DNA of 64,000 nt from Stomorhina lunata. Its lineage: Eukaryota > Arthropoda > Insecta > Diptera > Rhiniidae. Of this stretch, positions 12,113 to 23,200 are shown in pieces. The stretch lies in assembly GCA_933228675.1 (NCBI GenBank), contig OW121740.1:31954632-32018631 (forward strand), in the 5' to 3' direction. Both the position numbers and the translations under genes were made by a program. Within the stretch, counting starts at the first letter, position 1. Each line of letters begins with the position of its first letter. Below the pieces are notes generated by a model. That model was not told the origin of the DNA and did not search any database. It was given only the letters and a program-made list of their open reading frames with translations.

Positions 12113-12810
12113 CGTTAGAAATATTTTTCCATAGAAAAATTTTCGTTAGAAATATTTTTCTATAGAAAAATTTTCGTTAGAAATATTTTTCTATAGAAAA
12201 ATTTTCGTTAGAAATATTTTTCTATAGAAAAATTTTCGTTAGAAATATTTTTCTATAGAAAAATTTTCGTTAGAAATATTTTTCTATAGAAAAATTTTCG
12301 TTAGAAATATTTTTCTATAGAAAAATTTTCGTTAGAAATATTTTTCTATAGAAAAATTTTCGTTAGAAATATTTTTCTATAGAAAAATTTTCGTTAGAAA
12401 TATTTTTCTATAGAAAAATTTTCGTTAGAAATATTTTTCTATAGAAAAATTTTCGTTAGAAATATTTTTCTGTAGAAAAATTTTCGTTAGAAATATTTTT
12501 CTGCAGAAAAATTTTCGTTAGAAATATTTTTCTATAGAAAAATTTTCGTTAGAAATATTTTTCTATAGAAAAATTTTCGTTAGAAATATTTTTCTATAGA
12601 AAAATTTTCGTTAGAAATATTTTTCTATAGAAAAATTTTCGTTAGAAATATTTTTCTATAGAAAAATTTTCGTTAGAAATATTTTTCTATAGAAAAATTT
12701 TCGTTAGAAATATTTTTCTATAGAAAAATTTTCGTTAGAAATATTTTTCTATAGAAAAATTTTCGTTAGAAATATTTTTCTATAGAAAAATTTTCGTTAG
12801 AAATATTTTT
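12113..12810 (+). repeat. Minisatellite S4, 31-bp monomer, nested in S3
   Basis: About 22 copies of a unit made of CGTTAGAAATA followed by the 16-bp perfect palindrome TTTTTCTATAGAAAAA and TTTT. S3 units lie on both sides: the left junction is AGGAAATTTTCGTTAG and the right junction is ATTTTTCAAAATTTCC. Both junctions fall where the two monomers share TTTTC, as expected if S4 expanded within S3 or was inserted by recombination at shared sequence. Confidence 0.97.
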
Positions 12811-14018
12811 CAAAATTTCCTATTTTTATAGAAAATTTTCAAAATTTCCTATTTTTATAGGAAATTTTCAAAATTTCCTAGTTTTATAGGAAATTTTCAA
12901 AATTTCCTAGTTTTATAGGAAATTTTCAAAATTTCCTAGTTTTATAGGAAATTTTCAAAATTTCCTATTTTTATAGGAAATTTTCAAAATTTCCTATTTT
13001 TGTAGGAAATTTTCAAAATTTCCTATTTTTATAGGAAATTTTCAAAATTTCCTATTTTTATAGGAAATTTTCAAAATTTCCTATTTTTATAGGAAATTTT
13101 CAAAATTTCCTATTTTTATAGGAAATTTTCAAAATTTACTATTTTTATAGGAAATTTTCAAAATTTACTATTTTATTAGGAAATTTTCAAAATTTACTAT
13201 TTTTATAGGAATTTCTCAAAATTAACTATTTTTATAGGAAATTGTCAAAATATAATTTGTTTTTAAGAAATATTTAAAATTTACTATTTTTTTTTAGGAA
13301 ATTTTCAAAATTTACTATTTTTATAGGAAATTTTCAAAATTTCCTATTTTTATAAGAAATTTGCAAAATTTACTATTTTTATAGGAAATTTTCAAAATTT
13401 ACTATTTTATAGGAAATTTTCAAAATTTACTATTTTTATAGGAAATTTTCAAAATTTCGTATTTTTATAGGAAATTTTCAAAATTTCCTATTTTTATAGG
13501 AAATTTTTAAAATTTCCTGTTTTTATAGGAAATTTTCAAAATTTCCTATTTTTATAGGAAATTTTCAAAATTTCCTGTTTTTATAGGAAATTTTCAAAAT
13601 TTTCCTATTTTGATAGAATATTTTTCAAAAATTTCCTATTTTCATAGCAAATTTTCAAAATTTACTGTTTTTATAGGAAATTTTCAAAATTTTCTATTTT
13701 AATAGGAAATTTTCAAAATTTCCTATTTTTGTATAAAATTTTCTACATTTCCTATTTTTATATAAATTTTTCAAAATTTCCTATTTTTATATAAAATTTT
13801 CAAAATTTCCTATTTTCATATAAAATTTTCTAAATTTTCTATTTTTATAGGAAATTTTCAAAATTTCCTATTTTATAGGAAATTTTCAAAATATCCTATT
13901 TTATAGGAAATTTTCAAAATTTCCTATTTTCATAGGGAATTTTCAAAATTTCCTATTTTTATAGGAAATTTTCCAAATTTCCTATTTTTATAGGAAATTT
14001 TCAAAATTTCCCATTTTT
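12811..14018 (+). repeat. Minisatellite S3, right block (degenerating)
   Basis: About 42 further copies of the 29-bp hairpin unit. Identity drops from about 13130 rightward (TTTACT, TTGATAG, TATAAAATT variants), then partly recovers near 13840-14010. The array ends at a coding-like segment starting at 14022. Confidence 0.96.
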
Positions 14019-14021
14019 AAA

Positions 14022-14141
14022 GGATTTGCGAATAATCTGGCTGAACTTAGTGCTTTTCTCAATCAGATCCGCACAGATCAACAGGTCCACTGGAACAACC
14101 TGTTCAGTCTCAAGGCTGACTTTGACAACATACGACAATAA
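14022..14141 (+). CDS. Candidate 3'-terminal exon, unknown protein
   Basis: An open frame of 39 codons followed by TAA. It reads GFANNLAELSAFLNQIRTDQ and then QVHWNNLFSLKADFDNIRQ. Base composition is clearly GC-richer than the flanks, with many C/G third positions (CTC, ATC, CGC, GTC, CAC, AAC), which argues for real coding sequence. A possible splice acceptor (TTTTTAAAG) lies at its left edge, directly at the end of the S3 array, so the upstream intron would contain the minisatellite. I do not recognise the protein. It could be the last exon of a host gene, a retrocopy fragment or the end of a transposon gene. Confidence 0.4.
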   Translation, partial: GFANNLAELSAFLNQIRTDQQVHWNNLFSLKADFDNIRQ

Positions 14142-14263
14142 GCGTTCCACAGTCGGCGGAAAAAAAAATTAGGGAAATTTTTCAAGATTTTTTACTGTAA
14201 TCTCGATTATCATGACATGAGTGTTTTGGAGAAGCATTCGGGCTTAAGTTTTGAATTTATACT

Positions 14264-14640
14264 ATGTAGAATTAGGCCACCTTGGGCTTCTCGAAAATTA
14301 AAAACGATCCAGACGTCAAATTTTTGATCCGATATAAATTAAAGATTTTCATATGTGAAACATCTGCTATTTTGGATCTAGTTTATGAGATATTTGATTT
14401 CGAAAAAAAATCAACTTTCTTGATCGTTTTTAATTTTCGAAAAACTCGAGGTGACCTAGTTTGAGGTCATAGGGCTTTCCTCCGATATAAAAGATTTTTA
14501 TATCTGCAAAATCTGCTAGCTGAGGTCCAGTTTATGAGATATTCGACTTAAAAAAAAATTTGAAGTTTCTGTATCGTTTTTAATTTTCAAAAAACCCAAG
14601 GTGGCCTAATTTGAGGCCATAAATCTCTCCTCCTGATAAG
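14264..14640 (+). repeat. Tandem 153-bp duplication with inverted ends
   Basis: Two units at about 14327-14479 and 14480-14632, each with TCCGATATAAA, AAATCTGCTA, AGTTTATGAGATATT and ATCGTTTTTAATTTTC. The left edge (TTAGGCCACCTTGGG, then AAAATTAAAAACGAT) is inverted relative to the right edge (CCCAAGGTGGCCTAA), so the whole block is flanked by an imperfect inverted repeat of about 45 bp. Looks like a small fold-back element. Confidence 0.7.
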
Positions 14641-14914
14641 ACTAACTCCGAATTCTAAACTAAACCTCAAATACTACTCTTTAATAACGTTGTATTATTT
14701 CATGATAATCAGGCTTAGGGTTCAAAAGTTCTTGAATTATTTCCCTAAATTTTTTGTTTAACCCTCTATGCGTTCTTGTCTTACTACCGCTCCATAGTCT
14801 AAGCACTCTAATATCAATTCCCACACGACTTATTATTTAAAGAAATTACTACTGTAGAAGTTGTCATAAGGTTGAGGAGAAAGAAATTGTCTCACATCTC
14901 CTATTACTGTCCAG

Positions 14915-15096
14915 CCCTTGCTTATCTTAGGACCATCTGGGCTACCTATTTCTGCACGATTTACGAATTTCGACATTTATAAGATAGGCTCATTCATTGT
15001 TGCCCTTGCTAATCGTAGGACTCACCATCTGAGCTACACGTTTCTACACGATTTATCTCGAATTTCCACATTCGTAAGATTGGATCATTCATTGTT
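14915..15096 (+). repeat. Two-unit tandem repeat, about 88-94 bp
   Basis: Units at 14915 and 15003 share CCCTTGCT, ATCTG, TTCTRCACGATTTA and CATTCATTGTTG. Diverged; origin unknown. Confidence 0.65.
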
Positions 15097-15508
15097 GCAT
15101 CTGGTTGGCTCTAATAAAGCCTTGATATTTTTTGGTAGTAAGGAATATATTCATTTCTCTCCTCTGCAGGTAACACAAAGGGACAACTTTCTGGGACCCA
15201 AGTGGGTAGCTGTTGTCAGCCACCTGCTTAACCTCACTCAATGTAGCAAACTTTATTAACCACTTTGTATTTAAACCAATAGTACAGGTTGAACGGAAAC
15301 AATAATGAACAAAACCTCCCACCCTAATATGAATTTCAATTAAATTGCACATCACACAACGTTATTGTAACTTTTACAGAACATGTTCAAATGTTATTAC
15401 TGAAACATTCATTTAAACGATTTCATGTGAATAGAAGAAGCTCATACATATAGTATTTCGTTAGTTATTTCAACTCTCAGCTGAATTTGTTTATTCGCTT
15501 GATATTAA
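15097..15508. other. Unassigned DNA, weak coding-like debris
   Basis: The minus strand at 15089-15355 is open for 88 codons and includes KFATLSEVKQVADNSYPLGS, which looks protein-like, but I recognise no family and the plus strand is also open across part of it. Possibly an old transposon gene remnant. Confidence 0.3.
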
Positions 15509-16267
15509 AAACAAGCACGAAAGTGCTATAGTCGGTCAAGCCCGACCATACGATACCCTTCGCCACTAAGGTCAAAAGTGTTCTTTTATCTGTATAAATA
15601 CAAATCTTTGCTGAATTTTGCCATCATACAAACATTTTCTCAAAACTTATTTATTTAAGCTGTTTCCGTCACTTGGACTTATATGAGAGCTAGGGTCAAA
15701 TTTTGATCGATTATCTTGAAATTTAGCAAATTGATTGCAGTTGTTAAAAAAATTATGTATGCAAAAAATTCTCATTATCTTTAGATTTACAAGCGTTTTA
15801 GTGATTTTTGTCTCATTTAGTGCGTTTTGATAGTAGAGTTTGTATGGGAGCTATGATCAAATGTGGACCGATTTCATATTTGGTTGGTACAGTGATTTTG
15901 GTTTACATAAGCAGTGTTCGTTTGAAATTTCATAAAAAAATATTGATATTTGTGGCCAATATATTAATTCCCGGAAGTGGGACATATGGGAGGTACCATT
16001 GATAATGGACCGATTTTGACGAATTTCGATAGCCATGGTCCGAACAAATAATATCCTGTTCCAAATTTCATCAAATTATCTTTAGAATTGCGACCTGTAG
16101 TTTGACTACAAGGTTTACGTGGGGGTCCAGCCAGCCAGCCAGACGGACATCGCTAAATCGACTCAGAAAGTGATTCTAAGTCTATTGATATACTTAAAAG
16201 ACAAATATTTCTTTGCGTTACTTACATCAGCACAAACTTATAATACCCTTTAAAGGGTATAAAAAAA
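15509..16267 (+). repeat. Family A repeat, copy A6
   Basis: Forward copy from AAACAAGCACGAAAGTGC to GGGTATAAAA. The terminal hairpin arm is lost: CCCTTTAAAGGGTATAA is all that remains, itself a short palindrome. Confidence 0.85.
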
Positions 16268-17035
16268 CACAGTATTTTGGGGAAAATAAAAAAAAAACAT
16301 TTCAAAATTTTTTTATATAGCTTTACGATATAAAGCATCAAAATACGTGTGCAGCCAAACTAATGTACATACATTTGTATAGTTATAACATAGATACATT
16401 TCATATAGTAAATCAGTGAATTTGTTTCTTTTAGGCAATAGCTTAGTTGATTCATCAATTTGTTCTTTTTAAATCAAATGAAAAACACTTCATACATACA
16501 ATATAATTGAATTTTATAGAGACATACATGCAACCAAAAATAGAATATTTTTAAAATCAATAAAGTAGACTCTACATTTTTCGGTTTATGGTAATTTGTC
16601 GAAACAAATTTGATTTTTTAAAACAAATTAAATACAAGAGAATGTATGAATGGTTATGGTAAGTGTTCTCTTACATCCATCCACTTTATTTGTATTACAC
16701 ACTTCAGTTTCATTCAATCATAAATACTTACTAACATTCATGAATCCTCATTTACAATTTGTATGTAATGATGAATTTTACATCAAAATTCACACATGAT
16801 TACAAGTGTTTAAATGGGGTTTGCTTAAAAGGCCCTCCTCTGTTCATGTTTAAGTGTTTATATTTGCAATATTGAATCAAACCGATGAATATGTAAATTT
16901 TAAGTGAACATTCATTAAATATTATTCTTTTATAAATTAATGACTTTATTGTTTCTATTATACCGGGGACTGAGAAAAAGAGTTTAAATCCAAAAAGGCA
17001 AGCACAAAAATTTAAGTTTTGAAATCTAATTTCCT
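16268..17035. other. Unassigned AT-rich DNA
   Basis: No gene or shared repeat recognised. Confidence 0.45.
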
Positions 17036-18519
17036 ATTTCCTTTTTTAAATTTTAAAAAATTTCCTATTTTTATAGGAAATTTTTCAAAAATTTCCTATT
17101 TTTATAGGAAATTTTTCAAAAATTTCCTATTTTTATAGGAAATTTTTCAAAAATTTCCTATTTTTATAGGAAATTTTTCAAAAATTTCCTATTTTTATAG
17201 GAAATTTTTCAAAAATTTCCTATTTTTATAGGAAATTTTTCAAAAATTTCCTATTTTTATAGGAAATTTTTCAAAAATTTCCTATTTTTATAGGAAATTT
17301 TTCAAAAATTTCCTATTTTTATAGGAAATTTTTCAAAAATTTCCTATTTTTATAGGAAATTTTTCAAAAATTTCCTATTTTTATAGGAAATTTTTCAAAA
17401 ATTTCCTATTTTTATAGGAAATTTTTCAAAAATTTCCTATTTTTATAGGAAATTTTTCAAAAATTTCCTATTTTTATAGGAAATTTTTCAAAAATTTCCT
17501 ATTTTTATAGGAAATTTTTCAAAAATTTCCTATTTTTATAGGAAATTTTTCAAAAATTTCCTATTTTTATAGGAAATTTTTCAAAAATTTCCTATTTTTA
17601 TAGGAAATTTTTCAAAAATTTCCTATTTTTATAGGAAATTTTTCAAAAATTTCCTATTTTTATAGGAAATTTTTTAAAAATTTCCTTTTTTTTTTAGGAA
17701 ATTTTTCAAAAATTTCCTATTTTTATAGGAAATTTTTCAAAAATTTCCTATTTTTATAGGAAATTTTTCAAAAATTTCCTATTTTTATAGGAAATTTTTC
17801 AAAAATTTCCTATTTTTATAGGAAATTTTTCAAAAATTTCCTATTTTTATAGGAAATTTTTCAAAAATTTCCTATTTTTATAGGAAATTTTTCAAAAATT
17901 TCCTATTTTTAAAGGAAATTTTTCAAAAATTTCCTATTTTTATAGGAAATTTTTCAAAAATTTCCTATTTTTATAGGAAATTTTTCAAAAATTTCCTATT
18001 TTTATAGGAAATTTTTCAAAAAGTTCCTATTTTTATAGGAAATTTTTCAAAAATTTCCTATTTTTATAGGAAATTTTTCAAAAATTTCCTATTTTTATAG
18101 GAAATTTTTCAAAAATTTCCTATTTTTATAGGAAATTTTTCAAAAATTTCCTATTTTTATAGGAAATTTTTCAAAAATTTCCTATTTTTATAGGAAATTT
18201 TTCAAAAATTTCCTATTTTTATAGGAAATTTTTCAAAAATTTCCTTTTTTTATAGGAAATTTTTCAAAAATTTCCAATTTTTATAGGAAATTTTTCAAAA
18301 ATTTCCAATTTTTATAGGAAATTTTTCAAAAATTTCCTATTTTTATAGGAAATTTTTCAAAAATTTCCTATTTTTATAGGAAATTTTTCAAAAATTTCCA
18401 ATTTTTATAGGAAATTTTTCAAAAATTTCCAATTTTTATAGGAAATTTTTCAAAAATTTCCTATTTTTATAGGAAATTTTTCAAAAATTTCCTATTTTTA
18501 TAGGAAATTTTTCAAAAAT
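17036..18519 (+). repeat. Minisatellite S5, 31-bp hairpin monomer
   Basis: About 48 near-identical copies. The monomer is S3 with one more A on the left arm and one more T on the right arm: arm AAAAATTTCCTAT, four-T loop, complementary arm ATAGGAAATTTTT, one C. Rare variants (CCAATT, CCTTTTTT) cluster at 17690 and 18240-18430. The right end runs into the interior of family A copy A7 with no spacer. Confidence 0.97.
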
Positions 18520-18992
18520 TTTGATATTTTGGCCACAAATTTCAATAATTTTTCATTAAAATATGAACAAGTATTACTTTTGGAAACCAAAATCACGGTT
18601 CCAAATTTCGGTCCATTTTGGTCGATATTTGATCATAGCTCCCATACATACTTTTCTGTCAAAACGCACTAAGTGAGACAAAAATCACTAAAGCGCTAGA
18701 AAATTTGAAGATAATGACAATTTTGTGTTTATTTTTTCAAAACATAATATTTGTAAAAACTGTAATCAATTTGCTGAATTTTGAGGTATTCGGTCCACAT
18801 TTGACCCTTGCTTTCATATAAGTCCAATTGACGGAAACAGCTTATATATATAAGTCTTGAGAAAATGTTTGTATGATGACAAAATTTAGCAAATATTTGT
18901 TTTGATACACGAAAAGAACAGACCTTTGACCATAGTGGTGAAGGGTATCGTATGAACGAGCTTGACCGACTATAGGGCTTTCTTACTTGTTT
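18520..18992 (-). repeat. Family A repeat, copy A7 (5' part, reverse)
   Basis: Begins inside the element at TTGATATTTTGGCCACAAAT, abutting S5, and runs to the complement of ACAAGTAAG at 18984-18992. Confidence 0.8.
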
Positions 18993-19444
18993 GTATACAT
19001 TTTAGTTTTATTAAAGCATATTTATTAAATAAGACCACATTAGTAAGATATATAAAAAAACTTAAAAACTTTTTTTTTTCTATTTTACTGTCCATTCTTC
19101 CTCAACTGGGCGAGGCTAATTCTATCAACTGTCACTGATTTGTTGAGTGACATTAAAACATTAAAACCACCCTAATATTCACAGTAATACATAGCCAGTG
19201 AGTAGTCCCTCTTTAGTTCATTATTTATGTATGAGAAAATACAGAACCTGATTACAAACACAAAAATAAAATATATCAACAAAATATTAAAAATTTATGT
19301 ATTTTCAAAAGGACCACAACTCACCAGACATAAACGGTTGAGGACAGTGGGTAAAGTGTTACCAGAATACATTTAAATAACATTTTATTTACAAATCTTG
19401 ATAATTTTTTCCATATAATTTCAATTATATATTTGTTAACGTAG
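18993..19444. other. Unassigned DNA upstream of exon candidate
   Basis: No repeat or gene recognised. If the exon at 19445 is real this would be the end of its upstream intron. Confidence 0.35.
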
Positions 19445-19680
19445 ATCATTTTGATAATGACTTACATTATTTAAGAAGTCTGAATGGACTGAAAGATTTA
19501 ATGCAAACATATTATATTGCAGATATTAATAAGGTTAATTTGGTTTCATTACATTCAATAAAAAGTCTTCCAAATGGTTTCCTATTAGAATTACTTACTA
19601 TTCCTAAGCATTTAAGAAGTAAGACACTAAAGCGACTTAACAAAAACTTGTTTCAGTCACCACCTAAAAATAAAGTTTAA
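19445..19680 (+). CDS. Candidate 3'-terminal exon, unknown protein
   Basis: A continuously open frame ending in TAA at 19678-19680, preceded by a plausible acceptor (TTGTTAACGTAG at 19433-19444). It gives about 78 residues, including LHYLRSLNGLKDLMQTYYIA, LVSLHSIKSLPNGFLLELLT and IPKHLRSKTLKRLNKNLFQS. It is open despite DNA rich in TAA, and the leucine-rich amphipathic composition with a basic C-terminus looks like a real protein. The frame stays open upstream only to about 19405, where stops appear, which fits an exon edge. I do not recognise the family, and no partner exon was found. Could be a host gene's last exon, with family A copy A8 130 bp downstream, or a pseudogene fragment. Confidence 0.45.
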
Positions 19681-19810
19681 GAAGTCAGGAAAGAGGTTAC
19701 TTAATTTTCTCAGATTTTCATAAATTTTTGGCGACGAAAGTAAATGGTTACTTCTTCACTTTCACAATATGAAAATACCATGGAGATTGCCTAAATTTTA
19801 AAACTAATAG

Positions 19811-20576
19811 AAACAAGTAAGAAACCGCTATAGTCGGTCAAGCCGACCATACGATACCCTTCACCACTAAGTTCAGAGGTGTTATTTTTCCTGTATAAAG
19901 ACAAATATTTGCTAAATTTTGCCATCATACAAACATTTTCTCAATACGTATATATTCAACCTGTTTCCGTCATTTGGACTTATATGAGAGCTAGGGTCAA
20001 ATGTGCTCGGATTATCTCGAAATTTGGCAAATTGATTACAGTTGTTACAAAAATTATGTATGCAAAAAATAAACTCAAAATTTTCATTATCTTTAGATTT
20101 ACGAGCGTTTTAGTGATTTTTTGTCTCATTTAGTGCGCTTTTGAAGAAGAGTTTGTGTGGGAGCTATGGTCAAATGTGGACCGATTTCAACGAAATTTGG
20201 TGAAAAAATATTGATATTTGTATCCAATATAGCAATTCCGGGAAGTGGGACCTATGGGAGGTACCATAAATAAAGAACCGATTTTGACCAATTTCAATAG
20301 CCATGGTCCCATTATCAAAAAAATTATCTGTGCCAAATTTCATCAAATTATCTTTAGAATTGCGACCTGTAGTTTGATTACAAGGTTTACATGGGGGTCC
20401 AGCCAGCCAGCCGTCCAGCCAGCCAGACGGACGGACATCGCTAAATCGACTCAGAAAGTGATTCTAAGTCTATTGGTATACTAAAAGGTGGGTCTAAGAC
20501 AAATATTTCTATGTGTTACAAACATCAGCACAAACTTATAATACCCTTTCCACCTATGGTGGTGAAGGGTATAAAA
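19811..20576 (+). repeat. Family A repeat, copy A8
   Basis: Forward copy from AAACAAGTAAG to GGGTATAAAA. It shares with A9 a loop deletion (GGTCAAGCCGACC, one C fewer), TTCAACCTGTTTCC and a TTGAAGAAGAGTTTG variant, so these two form a subfamily. A deletion removes the ACAGTGATT-to-TTTCATG module. Confidence 0.88.
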
Positions 20577-20741
20577 ATTTTACAACTTTAGATTTTTTAC
20601 AGAGACAAGTTAGAAATTTTGAGCCAATGTTCCTTCAAATAAATTCTACCAAAATCTAGTACTATTTCTTCTTTAAATCATTCAAACTTCATTGGTCAGT
20701 GGTTGTCTAAAAGTAAATTTTTATTTGAACAAATAGTTCAT

Positions 20742-22046
20742 ATGGGCAAATCCTGCGTGACGGAAGATACATTTGTACGGAGTTTTTTCTACTTAAATGT
20801 ATCCCATTGTCGTTCTATAGTAGATATCTTTACACAGATTTAAGACAATATTAGCCCATCAATTTGCTATATTGCTAATTTACATATTTGTTTTTGAGGA
20901 AAATTATATTCGCTTTTAAAGTGCTGTGACGGACGCTACAAAAAATGAAAGTGTCTTTTTTTTCAGCTCGTATCTCTGTAATTATCATCAAATCGGTCAT
21001 AGTAATAAAAAAAAATTAAATTATTGAAGATAGAGAAAAATCACAGGATTACAAAACAGTTTTTACAAAATATTTTAAAGTTTCCAGTTTCACCAAAAAT
21101 CCATAAATGAACTGTTGTGGACGCTACGTGACGGACTATACAGTGTTTACTTTAATGTTTTTTTATTAGGAAAAATTCATATTTCATATATTTTTAAAAG
21201 GTTCGTTAATCGGTGTAAATAATGGTTTTATTTGCTCCCGAATTTCATCTCCTACCTCGTCATGTTCGCGGTTAAAATGCGATTTTTGGGCAGAATTTAA
21301 TATTCTACAAAATGGCTACATACATATATTTATTTAAAGTCTTACACTTTTTATGTCTTATTTTCTGTCCAAAGAATTCTGCGGATGGCTATTAGAGTGT
21401 ACCAAAAATCCGAAAACAATTTTTTCAAAAGCATAAAATTTGCCCCAGTGTGAGTTTTTTTAACACCTAATACCTTAAATTTAATCTATGGATATAGACA
21501 CTTTTATTGCTTTATGAATAAGACAGACATGTGTTCGTAAATTTTGTATTTAATTTATATCATTTTGTAAAAAAATATATACTGTGACGGACGCTACACA
21601 CTTTTCTATACATATTATTCTGTAAAATGCTATATTAACATCTATATATTTTTAGCTTTATGTAAGTTCTCTTTACGAACCAAGTTCAATTAGAGAAAAA
21701 TTAAAAGTTGCACTAGTCAAATTAAAAAAACCTTTATTTCTGTGACGGACGCTACAAGTCCAATTACTTTTGATGGGGTCTTTTATATCTAATTGTATAA
21801 AATTAAGCAGACTTTGAGCCCTTGCTGAAACTTGATACCAAAATGGATGTTTTTTGCAATTTTTATGAACTTTCAAAAAACCTATTATTTTAAAAATTTA
21901 TAAAAATATGAGACCTGCCATTCACGAAGAGAGCAATCAAAAATTGTGTCCATTATATATTCTAAAGGATCAATATATGACCAATTTTTCCATAAACAAA
22001 AATATGTGATTTTGACATTTTTACAATTTTGTCCTTGATTTAATAT
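20742..22046 (+). repeat. Dispersed repeat H, copy H2 (split by a transposon)
   Basis: Non-coding repeat with four to five copies of a motif TGTGACGGACGCTACA (20925, overlapping degenerate pair at 21115-21142, 21583, 21741). The left part (20742-20890) matches 62196-62349; 21100-21275 matches 2365-2507; 21757-22046 matches 27981-28270 inverted. H2 is interrupted at 22046 by the 4.26-kb transposon and resumes at 26310-26340 (TTTTTCGGATTTGCCCATATC). Identity unknown; no long frame. Confidence 0.7.
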
Positions 22047-22690
22047 CACGGTGCAACATGAAAAAAAATAACCACATACGGACACCACCACGAGATAGAG
22101 GATCAAAAAAAAGAAGACACGTGTCTTTCAGTTTTGTCAAATGTCCTCCCCTTTTTTGTGGGCGGGGCCTTAAAAATTTGGGCCTCTTTGTCATTTTTGC
22201 AATAAAGTGGTCATCTTCTCAGGCTCATATCTTCCAAACCGTTAGGAATTTTGATTTACTTTTTGAAACAAAGTTGTAGCTTTTGTCATGAGGAATAAAA
22301 ATAGTGAACACAAAAAATCAAAAAAACGCCATCTTGAATATCAAAATCGCAAAAAAACTAAAAAAAATCGATTTTTTTTAGGCTTTTTTCACATGTTCAG
22401 GTTCCTACGTAGCAAACCGTTCAAAATTTAAGAAAACAATATACAACAAACAAAAGCTAAGACCTCACTTAAAAACTTTGTAGAATATACAAAGATCATA
22501 GGAATGATCCTTAACACAGTAAAGGTAGCGCTAAGGTAACCATAAAAATTAAAAATTTCCCGAAAAAATGTTATTTTTAATGTTTTTTTTTACTTCAACA
22601 AGAAAAAATATAACCATATATAGTACAAATACCGCTACGTGATGAAAGGCAAGAAAGCCCATATCTTCCAGTTTTGGCCCAATTCACCAC
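22047..22690 (+). repeat. Left terminal inverted repeat
   Basis: Pairs with 25670-26309. Shared landmarks in order: AATAACCACATACGG, ACACGTGTCTT, GGGCGGGGCC, CAGGCTCATATCTTCCAAAC, AAACCGTTCAAAATTTAAG, GATCCTTAACACAGTAA, and AAATATAACCATATA. An indel of about 12 bp separates the two sides within the outermost 30 bp. Sub-repeats (TACGTAGCAAACCGTTC and a rearranged copy at 23050-23095) make the repeat itself modular. Confidence 0.85.
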
Positions 22691-23200
22691 CATTTAACAG
22701 CATTTAGGTAGCGCTTAAGTAACGACAAAAGTGAAAAATTCAAAAATTAGCTCTTGTCATAAAAAAGAAAAATTCTCAACATATAAAAAATTAATCTTCA
22801 AGATCACAAAATTTTTAAAAATTGATTTTTTACCTGGTTATGGACAGGTTAAAAATTCAAGAAACAGTCACCTAGAAAAGATACATTTTTATTGGACAAC
22901 TTTTTTGAATCATTCATACGAACATTATATGAATGATCCTCAATATCGTTTAGTTAAGTGAACTACTTTTTAGGCTAGGTAGCGCTTAGGAAAAATTAAA
23001 AAAGTAAAAAAATCAGCTCTTGCCATAAAAAACCAAAAATCGATTTTTTACCTAACCAGGTCCATATGTAGCAAACCGTTCATTCAAGAAACAATCATGA
23101 AACCCTGGACGCAATATATAAGTGATATGATGTTCGCACCGAGGCATTACAAAACACGACGTAAACGAGAGCTCAGCGGTGAAAGTTATACGATTTCAAT

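Noticed and set aside
19879..20484. Frames of 79-87 codons inside family A copies (also 15808, 31301, 46773, 59402)
   Set aside because: They occur at the same element positions but are broken in most copies and differ in frame; no sign of a conserved protein.
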